A stretch of 64,000 bases of DNA from Gemmatimonadaceae bacterium (GTDB taxonomy: Bacteria > Gemmatimonadota > Gemmatimonadetes > Gemmatimonadales > Gemmatimonadaceae): positions 1 through 64,000 of the forward strand of contig JALHNZ010000002.1 of NCBI GenBank assembly GCA_022843265.1, written 5' to 3'. Each line of letters begins with the position of its first letter. Positions within the stretch are counted from its first letter, which is position 1. This document shows positions 31,576 to 40,272 of this stretch, in pieces. The notes under the pieces were generated by a model that ran no database searches, was not told the DNA's origin, and saw only the letters and a program-made list of their open reading frames with translations. A program made the position numbers and the translations under genes.

Positions 31576-32223
31576 ATGTTGACCACCGCCACTGCCCCGC
31601 GCTCCCTCGACGAACAACGCGCCGAATATCAGCGCCGTCGATTGCTGGCCATGCCCCTCGCCGGCACGATTGCCTGGGCCGTCATCGGTGTTGCCGGCGC
31701 GACGCTTCCCCCGCAAGGCGCGGTGTGGGCCGTCTGGATTGGCACCGGCATGATTGCCTACCTGGGCATGTTCATTTCGAAGTTCACGGGCGAAAACTTT
31801 CTTGATCGCTCGCGACCCAAGAACACCTTTGACGCGTTGTTCATGTACACCGTGGGCATGTCGCTGCTCGTGTACGCGATTGCAATTCCGTTTTTCCTGG
31901 CCGATTACACATCACTGCCGCTGACCGTAGGCATTCTGAGCGGGCTGATGTGGTTGCCGATTTCCTGGGTGCTGCAACACTGGATTGGCGTTGCGCACGG
32001 TGTCGCGAGAACGGTACTGATTCTGGCGGCGTGGTACCTTTTCCCCGATCACCGCTTTGTCGTCATTCCAGCGGTGATCGTAGCGCTATATCTGGGTGCG
32101 ATCGCAGTACTCGAAGCCCGTTGGCGGCACGTAATTCGCCTGCCGTTCGAATCAACTACTTCGTCACCATCGCCTGCAAAGCCTGCTGCACGCGCGGCTC
32201 CTCTCGGCGCGACAGCAGACTGA
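31576..32223 (+). CDS. Multi-pass membrane protein of unknown function (DUF7010-like)
   Basis: A 215-residue membrane protein with about six hydrophobic helices (for example LLAMPLAGTIAWAVIGVAGA, then VWAVWIGTGMIAYLGMFI). A cytoplasmic-type loop contains GENFLDRSRPKNTFD. I recall similar sequences annotated only as a domain of unknown function, possibly DUF7010; I am not certain. The C-terminus is a Ser/Pro/Ala tail. Its last 68 bp overlap the convergent HEAT-repeat gene, so the tail is encoded antisense to that gene's end. It may share the operator region with the tetR-desaturase genes. No enzymatic motif is seen. Confidence 0.7.
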   Translation: MLTTATAPRSLDEQRAEYQRRRLLAMPLAGTIAWAVIGVAGATLPPQGAVWAVWIGTGMIAYLGMFISKFTGENFLDRSRPKNTFDALFMYTVGMSLLVYAIAIPFFLADYTSLPLTVGILSGLMWLPISWVLQHWIGVAHGVARTVLILAAWYLFPDHRFVVIPAVIVALYLGAIAVLEARWRHVIRLPFESTTSSPSPAKPAARAAPLGATAD

Positions 32224-33460
32224 TCGCACGACGACGGATCTGCACGTCGGTGTCACGCGAGGCGATCTCCAGCAGTTTGGTGGTGCCGGTTTCTGTGCCA
32301 CCCGATGCCAACACGGTGAGCAGTGCTTCACGCAACTCGCGCGCTTCAAGCTTGTCGTAGAGTTGCGCGAGATCGCGCACCGGCACGCCGGCACGATCAC
32401 TCATCGTGATGGCCTGGCGACGCTGTGCAGTAGACAGCGACGAATTCGACGCGACACCAAGCAACCATGCTGCGTTCGTGCGACCGCCCATCGAAGCCAG
32501 TGCGCTGACCGCGGCGGCGCGCGACTTCTCGCCCGTCATGCTCGCGAAGCGTGCACGCAACAGTTCAGCGTCCGCAGCGGTTGCGAAGTTTTGCATGCTC
32601 GCCGTGACCGCTGCCGCGCGAATACCATCCGAGAGCTCGGCGCGCGCAATCAGTACACGAATCGCGTTCCGTGCCTGCGGCTCGCTCATGCGACCCAGCG
32701 CTTCGATCGCCTGCTGCGCGGCCCACGGATCGGCTTCGTTTTGGGCCAGCTGCACCAGCGGGGAAATGGCTCGCGTTGCGTCAACCCTCGCCACGGCGCT
32801 GATCGCCGCACCGCGCACGATTTGTTGCTCGTCTGCATCGCGGGCGATCGCTAGTAGCGCATCACCCACCGCGCCGCTGTTCTCCTCGCGTGCCAGCCAG
32901 GAAATAGCGGATCGACGCGTTTCACGCGGCCGATCGCGATCGCGTGCAATAGACAGCAGCGCGTTTGTGGGTTGCGCACCATCGGCTAACATCGCCGGCA
33001 ACAACGCCGCACGAGATGGTTTGCCATCGCTTCGCGCCACCAGCTGCAGCAAGTACGCGGAGGCGTCCGCTCCGCTCACGCTGCCGAGATCGTGCGCTCG
33101 GGAATCCGGAGACAGCGGGCCCACCTGCACCGCGACATCCACCACTTCGCGATCCATGCGAACCAGCGTGACCCGCACGGGTCCGCTCTGACAGTCGACA
33201 CGCGAGCCTGATTCATTCATGTTCGCGTTGATGAACTGCGAGCTCCCGCTGCTGCCGTACCAACTGCCGCTGCCTGTGCTGAACCAAGTGCGCCCATCAC
33301 CGCACGCGCCCGCACGGGCCGCGTAGTTGAACTGCAGTGAGCCCGCAGGTGCTGCGGCGATTCGGTCGCTGAGTGTCTGCGCTTCAAGTGTACGATGCGC
33401 GGGCAGCAGCACGCCGAACAGCAGCGTCGCCTTCATGAAGTACCGCGCATGGTGGGTCAT
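32156..33460 (-). CDS. Exported HEAT-repeat protein, second paralogue
   Basis: A 434-residue exported protein (signal to about HRTLEAQ). After an N-terminal beta-rich part with a Gly/Ser patch (STGSGSWYGSSGSSQ) and two Cys, the remainder is a string of helical HEAT/armadillo repeats, for example RRSAISWLAREENSGAVGDA and GAAISAVARVDATRAISPLV. The C-terminal repeat (TKLLEIASRDTDVQIRRRAI) closely resembles the end of the upstream paralogue, so the two arose by duplication. Such repeats bind proteins; no enzyme motif is present. Its ATG overlaps the upstream gene's stop by 4 bp. It is the last gene of a sigma - anti-sigma - HEAT - HEAT operon. Confidence 0.85.
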   Translation of the reverse strand: MTHHARYFMKATLLFGVLLPAHRTLEAQTLSDRIAAAPAGSLQFNYAARAGACGDGRTWFSTGSGSWYGSSGSSQFINANMNESGSRVDCQSGPVRVTLVRMDREVVDVAVQVGPLSPDSRAHDLGSVSGADASAYLLQLVARSDGKPSRAALLPAMLADGAQPTNALLSIARDRDRPRETRRSAISWLAREENSGAVGDALLAIARDADEQQIVRGAAISAVARVDATRAISPLVQLAQNEADPWAAQQAIEALGRMSEPQARNAIRVLIARAELSDGIRAAAVTASMQNFATAADAELLRARFASMTGEKSRAAAVSALASMGGRTNAAWLLGVASNSSLSTAQRRQAITMSDRAGVPVRDLAQLYDKLEARELREALLTVLASGGTETGTTKLLEIASRDTDVQIRRRAISLLSRREEPRVQQALQAMVTK

Positions 33461-35130
33461 TTGTTGATGATCTCCAGAAGCAGACGCGTGGTGCGCGGAT
33501 CGTTCTTGCGCGAGAGGGCGGAGATGGCCATGCGACGCAGGTTCGGATCGGTGCCGGAGCGTGCGATGTCCAGCAGCTTATCCGTTGCTTCTGGTTCCGT
33601 TCGACGGCCCATGGAGCCCACCAACTGTTCGCGCAGGGAACGCTCTGACAGCGAATCGTAGAGCGCCGCTAGCGTAGCGATCGGTGTTTTTGACGTGTTA
33701 ATCGCGCCGAGTGCCGCGTTGCGAACATCGATCGGTTCCGACGGGTTGCGCACCATCGCGGCCAGCCACTGCTGGTTTTCTTCGCCGCCCACACGTACAA
33801 GCGAGCTGACGATAACGCTTTTCAGGCGCACGTCGCCAATCACGCCGTGCAGCTGGCGAAGCCACGCACTCTCCTCCGCGGTCACCCGCGAGGAGCTTGT
33901 GAAACTACTGATTGCGGCTCGACGCACACTGTAAGGCGTGTTACCGCGCTCGATAATCGAACGCAGTGCCAGCCGACTGCGTGGTAAGTCACTCGTGGAC
34001 AGCGCCATGACGGCGGAGACTTGCGTCTTTTCGTCAGACGATGTTCGGACGAGCTCTTCAAGCATCGGAATCGCCTGCTCGGGGAGCTGCCGCGCCAACG
34101 TGCTCATCGCCGCAGCGCGCACTTCGTAGCGGGGATCGTTTCGGATCACATCGATCAGCAGATTCTCGTGCGCTTTGTCCTTGGTCGCCGCGAGCAACGA
34201 GACCGCACGCAGGCGGAGTTGTGCCGAACACTCGTCACGGCGCTGCAGGACAGCCTGCAGCGTTGGCAGCGACTGTTCGGGATTTGCTTTCACCACCGCA
34301 CTGAGCGCTTCGCCGCGCACCGACTGATCTTCCGCATCACACGAGCTACCCGTGGCCGTTGGTCGTGCACGCAGCGCCTGCTGCGCGTCCGCATCACCAC
34401 GAGTCGCCAGCGCACCAAGTATGCGTGTACTCAGCGCTTCGGCATCAGTCTGCGTGCGTGCATTCGGGTATTTGGATGTCTGCGATTGCAGCACGGCGCG
34501 CGCAGCACGCAGCTCCTCAGTGCCACCAATGCGATACAGCGCGAAGGCCTGCCAATACAGTGCATCTGATGCGTAGCGTGACGACGCAAAGCGTACCGGA
34601 ATGTCGCGAAATGCATCTGATGCACGGCGATATTCGCCGCGATTGAGTGCCTCACGCGCCACGCGATACAACGAATCCGCCGGATCATCCTGTACCCACG
34701 GTGCCGGCGGCGCGAGCGTTGGCTGCCCGCTCATGCTGTGTGCGAATCCTGCCACATTCACGGCGTGCGCTGCAGCTTCTGCGGCGTAGAGAGAGTTGAG
34801 AGCTTCGGCGCGGGCCTGTCCGGCAATCGACAGACTGGTACGCACCTCGTCGTTCATTCGCATTTCGAGCGCGAGGTCGCGTCCAAACTCCTGATTAAAC
34901 CGCCACCCTAAACCATCGACCGCCAACGGAGCACCAGCCACACCATATGGCTGCTGCATGGGACGCGCTGCCGGTGTTGGTGCTGCCGCCTCCGCGGGGC
35001 GCTCGGGCGGGCGAGGCCGTGGAGCACTGCCGCCAGTCTGCTGCGCGGACAACGCCACCGGTGCAAACGCGAGCAGAGCCAGCGCGCTGCAGTACACGGT
35101 GCGATCGATTCGCGTGTTGAGAATATTCAT
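33457..35130 (-). CDS. Exported HEAT-repeat protein with N-terminal TPR-like region
   Basis: A 557-residue exported protein. The start at 35130 has a strong ribosome-binding site (GAGGAG) and a signal peptide cut after VALSAQQ; the frame is open further upstream only inside the anti-sigma gene. A Pro-rich linker (PRPRPPERPAEAAAP) leads to a TPR-like segment (YRVAREALNRGEYRRASDAF, then YASDALYWQAFALYRIG) and then about eight HEAT repeats, e.g. RYEVRAAAMSTLARQLPEQA. The last repeats match those of the downstream paralogue. It is probably a periplasmic scaffold or substrate-binding protein. The position behind the sigma/anti-sigma pair suggests a part in envelope signalling. Confidence 0.85.
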   Translation of the reverse strand: MNILNTRIDRTVYCSALALLAFAPVALSAQQTGGSAPRPRPPERPAEAAAPTPAARPMQQPYGVAGAPLAVDGLGWRFNQEFGRDLALEMRMNDEVRTSLSIAGQARAEALNSLYAAEAAAHAVNVAGFAHSMSGQPTLAPPAPWVQDDPADSLYRVAREALNRGEYRRASDAFRDIPVRFASSRYASDALYWQAFALYRIGGTEELRAARAVLQSQTSKYPNARTQTDAEALSTRILGALATRGDADAQQALRARPTATGSSCDAEDQSVRGEALSAVVKANPEQSLPTLQAVLQRRDECSAQLRLRAVSLLAATKDKAHENLLIDVIRNDPRYEVRAAAMSTLARQLPEQAIPMLEELVRTSSDEKTQVSAVMALSTSDLPRSRLALRSIIERGNTPYSVRRAAISSFTSSSRVTAEESAWLRQLHGVIGDVRLKSVIVSSLVRVGGEENQQWLAAMVRNPSEPIDVRNAALGAINTSKTPIATLAALYDSLSERSLREQLVGSMGRRTEPEATDKLLDIARSGTDPNLRRMAISALSRKNDPRTTRLLLEIINK

Positions 35131-35140
35131 GGTCAACTCC

Positions 35141-35782
35141 TCAGTTGCCTTGTGGGGCGTAGTCAATCGCCGCGAGACGCAGGCGCGGCACAACATCGCG
35201 TGCCAGAATCGCTTCGTTAATGAACTCGAGTTCTTCGTTGTCGCGCCGAGCGGGCAGCCGTGCGATTTGCGCCAGCACCAGTTCCAGATCGCTCAGGAGG
35301 GCGCGGAGTTCCGGATCCCCGGCCGCTGGTGCATCAATCAACAAGCGCGTGGTCGAAAGCAGCGATGACGCATCGGACGCAAAGCGGGCGCTCACCGCGC
35401 CATCATGTGCATCGCGTTCAAGTGACGCGAGCAGTGCCGATGTTTCGCCGAGATATTCCGACGTGGTCAGCGACAGTGGATTGTCGCGGCGATCGCGTGA
35501 TGCTTCGGGAACGTTCGATTCCACGACAACGGGGCCTGGCACCGTCGGGGCGGAGTAGCGGCCAATGCCGGCACCCACGGCCAGTGCTGCGGCAGCCACC
35601 CACGTGAGCGTGCGCCAGCCAGGAGCCGCGCGTCCGGGTTGTACCGCAGGCGTGTCGAACGCCTCGTGCTCAATGCGGGACCAAAGTGCATCGTGATCCG
35701 GGGCGTCTGACACGCGCCACGAGTCACGTGCTTTGGCCAGCAGTTGATCCAGTTGTTCGTCGTTCAGTTCAGGTGTTGTCAT
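35141..35782 (-). CDS. Membrane-anchored anti-sigma factor candidate
   Basis: A 213-residue protein with an acidic N-terminal cytoplasmic part (ELNDEQLDQLLAKARDSW), one transmembrane helix at about residues 57-75 (LTWVAAAALAVGAGIG) and a periplasmic part of helices (LASLERDAHDGAVSARFA). It lacks the zinc-finger motif, but the single-helix layout and the place between an ECF sigma gene (36 bp upstream) and exported proteins are those of transmembrane anti-sigma factors. The ribosome-binding and start choice (MTTPELNDEQ) look good. The next gene starts 10 bp downstream. Confidence 0.72.
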   Translation of the reverse strand: MTTPELNDEQLDQLLAKARDSWRVSDAPDHDALWSRIEHEAFDTPAVQPGRAAPGWRTLTWVAAAALAVGAGIGRYSAPTVPGPVVVESNVPEASRDRRDNPLSLTTSEYLGETSALLASLERDAHDGAVSARFASDASSLLSTTRLLIDAPAAGDPELRALLSDLELVLAQIARLPARRDNEELEFINEAILARDVVPRLRLAAIDYAPQGN

Positions 35783-35818
35783 ACGTTACCACGCCATGCG
35801 TTGAAGCGAGTGTGACCG

Positions 35819-36421
35819 CTAGTGTTGAACATCAGGAGCGAGATCAGCGAGGGTGCGGCGAAGGGCGTTGCGTGCCATGAACAGTCGTGACTTGCTGGTG
35901 CCTTCGGCGACGCCAAGCGTGGTTGCGATTTCCTGATGCGTATAGCCTTCAAGGTCGTGCAAAATCAGTGTTGATCTTTGAGACTCCGGCAGTGCTTCCA
36001 GCGCCGCGTGTAACCGTTGTTTGAGTGCGTGGTCTGTGCCGTGCTCCCACGCCCCCATTTCTCCGGCGTGCTCCAGCGCAACCTCGCGGTCCCGAATGCG
36101 TTTGACCTTTCGCAGTCCGTTCATTGCGGTGGTCACGGCCACCCGATGTAACCACGTTGCAAACGACGATTCCCCGCGAAACTTGGCCAGCTGCTGAAAC
36201 GCGCGGACAAACGTGTCCTGCGTGAACTCACCCGCCAGCTCGGCGTCTCCACACAACCGGAAGACCACGCGGTGCACACGACTCACGTGCGCATCGTAGA
36301 GCGCACGTGCCGCTGATCGGTCGCCGAGCAGCACCCGCGCGATCAAGTCGCGCTCGTCTGCCCGGTCCGGTGATTCGAGGGGAGTTGCCGGGATGGTCAT
36401 CTGGTTCGCAGGGTTTGACAC
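35819..36421 (-). CDS. ECF-type RNA polymerase sigma factor
   Basis: A 200-residue sigma-E-like factor. Region 2 is seen in AGEFTQDTFVRAFQQLAKF and SSFATWLHRVAVTTAMNGLR, and region 4 in YTHQEIATTLGVAEGTSKSR, with the recognition helix intact. It heads the minus-strand operon containing the anti-sigma candidate and the two HEAT proteins. The start is GTG at 36421; an in-frame ATG at 36400 (MTIPATPLESP) is the alternative. The two ECF factors in this window are clearly different subtypes, with different partner types (soluble zinc-finger versus membrane protein). Confidence 0.92.
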   Translation of the reverse strand: MSNPANQMTIPATPLESPDRADERDLIARVLLGDRSAARALYDAHVSRVHRVVFRLCGDAELAGEFTQDTFVRAFQQLAKFRGESSFATWLHRVAVTTAMNGLRKVKRIRDREVALEHAGEMGAWEHGTDHALKQRLHAALEALPESQRSTLILHDLEGYTHQEIATTLGVAEGTSKSRLFMARNALRRTLADLAPDVQH

Positions 36422-36532
36422 CGCCTGTTACGAAGGCGTTCATTCGAGGGTATGTCAGGCCGGTGGCCTGTTGTGTAATGCGTCTCGCCTCGAGGGCCGG
36501 ACGTCCCTTCCTCCTCAGAACCGAGGCGCTTC

Positions 36533-37858
36533 ATGTCGTTTGTTCGCTCATCGTCTGCCCACTGGGGCACCCTTGTTGTGTTGACTGTCCTGAGCACAGC
36601 GATCGTGTCCTGCAGCGGTGAAGAGAGTGGAGGCACCGACCGTGGAACGGCCTGGACCACCACCATGAGCACCAGTGGCGATACGACCGTGGCCCGCACC
36701 ACGGGTGTGATTCCAGACAGCGGCACGCATATTCTGGAGGAGATCTGGCGTGTGGGAGACGCGGACGCGCTCGACTCAACCATTACGTTCGGTCGCGTGA
36801 GTGCATTCGCGGTCCACACCGATAACACGATTGCGGTATTCGACCCGAGCGCGCCGACGCTGCGAATGTTCGACGCCAATGGCGCGTACATTCGAACACT
36901 CGGTCGCAAAGGCTCAGGGCCCGGCGAATATGGATCCGCGAATGGCCTCGCTTTCCTTCCTGACGGTCGACTGGCCATCTGGGATTCACCCACGTCACGC
37001 GTCACGGTGTTTACGCCAACGGGTGACGTTGACCGGGAGTGGCGACCACCGGTGATGGGTTGGGGCGTGAGCAATGCAGTATCGACAAGCCGCCGGTATG
37101 CACTCGCCATTCGCGCGGGCATTCGGGATTCATCGAGCGGTTCAAGCACCGGACCATCACCGATGCGCGGCGCGCACTTTTTCTACGATACCGCGGGACG
37201 CATTGTCGACACGGTGGCGGAACCGGCGCGCCAAAAGGAGCCCGCAATGCTTGTGTCGCAAACCAATGGCGGCATCGCCATGTACAGCGTGCCGTACACG
37301 CCGGGGCGGCCCGGTGTGATGCTGACGGACGACCGGCTGGCCATTGGCGAGGGTGACACGTATCGCATTCACGTGTCGGGAGGCAGCGCACCGCTGCGCA
37401 TTGAGCGCGAGGCAGTTGCCGTAGCGGTGCGCAGTGAAGAGCGAGACCAGCAACGCGCTGTGGTGGAGCGCGCCATGATGCGTAACGATCCCAAGTGGAG
37501 CTGGAACGGACCACAGATTCCCTCGGTTAAACCTTTGGTTAACACGCTGTTGTCCGGCGCTGACGGTCGGTTGTGGGTTCGTGTCTCTGCACCGGGTGAA
37601 CTGATTCCTGAAGCGGAGCGCGATGAACCACGCGCCGCGCAACCCAACGAACCAGCACCGATTGTTATCGCGTGGCGCGAACCGACATGGTACGATGTGT
37701 TTGAAACAGACGGTCGGTTTCTTGGTCGCATTGTGATGCCTGCACGTTCCACGTGGCTGGGTGCACGCGGCAATTTGGTGTGGGGTGTCACGCGCGATGA
37801 AAACGACGTACCGTTTGTGACGCAGTGGCGAATCTCGCCAAGTTGGAGTAGTCGGTAA
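36533..37858 (+). CDS. 6-bladed beta-propeller lipoprotein
   Basis: A 441-residue lipoprotein (signal ending TAIVSC, Cys near residue 27). It has the repeated blade pattern of NHL-type 6-bladed propellers found in large numbers in Gemmatimonadota and Bacteroidota: AVFDPSAPTLRMFDANGAY, LGRKGSGPGEYGS and FLPDGRLAIWD. The GxGPGE motif is at about residue 124. The last blade ends with a WGVTRDENDVP motif, also found in the paralogue at 48173. Function is not known for this family; many are thought to bind ligands at the cell surface. A GAGG ribosome-binding site precedes the start. It is divergent from the sigma operon. Confidence 0.85.
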   Translation: MSFVRSSSAHWGTLVVLTVLSTAIVSCSGEESGGTDRGTAWTTTMSTSGDTTVARTTGVIPDSGTHILEEIWRVGDADALDSTITFGRVSAFAVHTDNTIAVFDPSAPTLRMFDANGAYIRTLGRKGSGPGEYGSANGLAFLPDGRLAIWDSPTSRVTVFTPTGDVDREWRPPVMGWGVSNAVSTSRRYALAIRAGIRDSSSGSSTGPSPMRGAHFFYDTAGRIVDTVAEPARQKEPAMLVSQTNGGIAMYSVPYTPGRPGVMLTDDRLAIGEGDTYRIHVSGGSAPLRIEREAVAVAVRSEERDQQRAVVERAMMRNDPKWSWNGPQIPSVKPLVNTLLSGADGRLWVRVSAPGELIPEAERDEPRAAQPNEPAPIVIAWREPTWYDVFETDGRFLGRIVMPARSTWLGARGNLVWGVTRDENDVPFVTQWRISPSWSSR

Positions 37859-37880
37859 CCTTTTGCACACGCGGTCCCAC

Positions 37881-38525
37881 GTGACATCTCGCTCGCTACC
37901 GATTTTCCCGCTTGGCATGGTGCTGTACCCCGGCACCACGGTGCCGCTGCACCTCTTCGAGCCGCGCTATCGGCAGATGCTGATCGACATTGGCAAAGGT
38001 GACAGTCAGTTCGGATTGTTGTGTGCCATCCCCGGAGTGTCGGAACTCGATTTGCCGTCGGGGCGCGTGGGCTGTGTTGCGGAAGTGACGGAAACCGAAA
38101 CGCTTGAGGACGGCCGCTCCAACATTCTCATCGTGGGACGCGAGCGATTTGTACTCGATCGGTTTGTGGAGCAGGAGGCGCCGTATCACGTTGCCGAGGT
38201 CACGTTGATTTCGGACAGCGCGGCCGCATCGCCGGTGGCGCTGGCCGTGCTCAGTGACGACGTGATCTCAAATTTTCGGCGGATTGTGCGTGCCGTACAA
38301 ACGCTGAACGACGAAAGTGATCCACCGCCCACGTTGCCCGACGACGGCGCGCAGCTGAGTTTTGCGATTGCCTCCATGATCGATTTTGATCTTGAAGAGC
38401 GTCAGGCGGTGCTCTCGGAGCGTTCGGCATTGGCGCGACTGGAGCGGGTCGACGCGGTTTTGCGTCGGGTGCTGCCGGATCTTGAACTGCAGGCGGCGAT
38501 GCACGAGGCGCGGAAGTCGCAGTAG
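37881..38525 (+). CDS. Lon N-terminal-domain (substrate-binding) protein
   Basis: A 214-residue stand-alone protein of the Lon substrate-binding (LAN) family. The family start SRSLPIFPLGMVLYPGT is followed by PLHLFEPRYRQML, QFGLLCAI, GRVGCVAEV and GRERFVLDRF, the order seen in the N-domain of Lon protease. The ATPase and protease domains are absent. Proteins of this sort are thought to bind unfolded segments or partner proteins, but their role is not established. I chose GTG at 37881; a TTG at 37863 in the same frame is possible. It starts 22 bp after the propeller stop and precedes the HEAT-cyclophilin gene. Confidence 0.87.
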   Translation: MTSRSLPIFPLGMVLYPGTTVPLHLFEPRYRQMLIDIGKGDSQFGLLCAIPGVSELDLPSGRVGCVAEVTETETLEDGRSNILIVGRERFVLDRFVEQEAPYHVAEVTLISDSAAASPVALAVLSDDVISNFRRIVRAVQTLNDESDPPPTLPDDGAQLSFAIASMIDFDLEERQAVLSERSALARLERVDAVLRRVLPDLELQAAMHEARKSQ

Positions 38526-38590
38526 ATTTGGGCGCAGATCGCGGTTGTGTACCGTCGCCTGAAACGCGTGTCGCCCTCCGAACCTCCCCA

Positions 38591-40114
38591 ATGCGCACTT
38601 CGCTGATCGTTCGTCGCGCCGTTTGCCGTGTTCTGCTCACATCGGCATCCCGGTCGGGCATGTTGTTCACGCTTGCGGCCGCCGCCGTCGTGCTGCTCTC
38701 AACGGCAACATCACACGTGCTGCACGCACAGGCTCGCGCGTTGTCGCGGAGCGACTCGGTGCTTGTGGGTCGCATTCTGCTCGCCGAAGACGCGCGCAGC
38801 GCGAGTGATGCATCCATTGCAGCGGGCCGGTCGCACACCGACGCGCGTGTCCGCGCGATCGCCGAGCGCGCCGCCGAGCGCATTCGTGATCCGCAGTTTG
38901 CACGGCGCGATTCGTTGCCGGCGGTGACGCCGAATCCAGCGCCGGCGGTGTACGCCGATCCCGCGTGGCGCCTGCGGCTTCGCGGGCTTACCGCGCAGCG
39001 GAACGACTGCGGTGCACTGCGTACGGCGCTGAATGACAGCGTGTGGCCGGTGCGCTTTCGTGCCCTGGCCCTGCTTTCGGCGCCGTGTGCATCGGACGCG
39101 GGTATGACGGCGCTGTTGCAGCGCTGGATTGACGACGTGCCGGCTGATGCATCGCGTCGCTCGGTGGGCAATGTGTCATGGCACGGTGCAGCGCACGCGC
39201 TGGTGGCACTGGCGCGTATTGCGCCGAGCGAGGCGCGTTCGCGAGTGAGCAAACTCGCGTCGCATACGCAGCCCGAGCTTCGCGAGTATGTCGCACGTGC
39301 GGCCGCGCAGTTGTCGGACACGGCCACGCTGCGATCGCTGCTGCGCGATGCGAACGCCAACGTGCGCGCGCTGGCCATTGAATCGCTGCAGAAGTTGGTT
39401 GGGCACACCGATGATGAGCGTTATCTCAATGCGATTGATGACACCGCGGCGCAGGTGGCTCGTGCGGCCGCGTTGGCGCTTGCTGGTTCGCCGCGCGCTG
39501 ACGTGGCGGCTCGCGCGAATGCGGCGCACGCGCGCTGGGTCGCACGCGCGAATGCATCAGCGCGTGATGTGCGTCTCGCGCTGCTCGCGGCGGCTGGGCG
39601 CGATAGCGGCGAGGATATCGCGGCGCCGCGTTTTGCGAGTTTACCGTCGCGCGCGGTGCCGCTCGTGCTCGGCGAAGTGATACACGTTCGTGTGACCATG
39701 GACGCCGCGAGCGGCGGTGGTTCGTTTGTTGTGCGCATGCGCGGTGATGCGGCGCCTATGATGGCGTCACGCGTGCTCGATCTCGTCGACGCGAAGTACT
39801 ACGACGGCCTCAAGTGGCACCGCGTGGAGCATGACTTTGTAGTGCAGGGCGGCGGACCCGGCTCGAACGAATACGTGGGTCTGTCAACGTTCCTGCGCGA
39901 CGAGCTCGGCACCGTGCCGCACGTGCGCGGCACGGTAGGCATGAGCACGCGCGGTCATGATACGGGTGACGCGCAGTGGTTCTTCAATGTGCGCGACAAC
40001 CTGCGACTGAATCGCGATTACACGGTGTTCGCGGAAGTGACCGAGGGGATCGAGGTCGTTGACGGGATTCTGGAAGGCGATCGGATTGCGACCATGCGCG
40101 TGCAGCGGCGGTAG
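38591..40114 (+). CDS. Exported HEAT-repeat protein fused to cyclophilin-type peptidyl-prolyl isomerase
   Basis: A 507-residue exported protein. A long signal-anchor (FTLAAAAVVLLSTATSHVLHA) is followed by about 270 residues of HEAT repeats (DARVRAIAERAAERIRD, RSLLRDANANVRALAIESL) and a C-terminal cyclophilin domain of about 150 residues. The cyclophilin part shows LVDAKYYDGLKWHRVEHDFVV and QGGGPGSNEYVG, plus GMSTRGHDTGDAQWFF, the catalytic core (the Arg of 'F-R/H-R' is HRVE here). It should catalyse proline cis-trans isomerisation in the periplasm, with the HEAT region presenting clients. The fusion parallels the HEAT-only proteins nearby. It follows the Lon-N-domain gene by 65 bp. Confidence 0.88.
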   Translation: MRTSLIVRRAVCRVLLTSASRSGMLFTLAAAAVVLLSTATSHVLHAQARALSRSDSVLVGRILLAEDARSASDASIAAGRSHTDARVRAIAERAAERIRDPQFARRDSLPAVTPNPAPAVYADPAWRLRLRGLTAQRNDCGALRTALNDSVWPVRFRALALLSAPCASDAGMTALLQRWIDDVPADASRRSVGNVSWHGAAHALVALARIAPSEARSRVSKLASHTQPELREYVARAAAQLSDTATLRSLLRDANANVRALAIESLQKLVGHTDDERYLNAIDDTAAQVARAAALALAGSPRADVAARANAAHARWVARANASARDVRLALLAAAGRDSGEDIAAPRFASLPSRAVPLVLGEVIHVRVTMDAASGGGSFVVRMRGDAAPMMASRVLDLVDAKYYDGLKWHRVEHDFVVQGGGPGSNEYVGLSTFLRDELGTVPHVRGTVGMSTRGHDTGDAQWFFNVRDNLRLNRDYTVFAEVTEGIEVVDGILEGDRIATMRVQRR

Positions 40115-40127
40115 GGGCGCGTTGCAT

Positions 40128-40253
40128 GTGGGCGCGCGGTCCCCTCCCTCCCCGCGCGCTATCGGGCGGCCAGCGCCGGGCGGGTTCCGCCCGCTCCCGG
40201 CGCGCCCGGCCGAACGTCTGCGCGCGGGGTGGGAGGGGATCGGGCGCCCCCAC
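40128..40253. terminator. Nested GC-rich hairpins between convergent genes
   Basis: The gap 40115-40272 separates two convergent stops. An outer pair, 40128-40158 and 40221-40253, is complementary over about 30 bp with a few mismatches. Inside it, GCGCCGGG (40173-40180) pairs with CCCGGCGC (40196-40203), extended by CGGG/CCCG across a 5-base loop with a 2-base bulge. There is no U-tract, so a classical Rho-independent terminator is not certain, but a bidirectional stop or cruciform is plausible. Confidence 0.65.
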
Positions 40254-40272
40254 GCCACCGCAGTCTCACCTG

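Noticed and set aside
37157-37939. 260-codon minus-strand frame opposite the first beta-propeller gene
   Set aside because: Shadow of the plus-strand lipoprotein gene, whose signal, blades and GxGPGE motif are clear.
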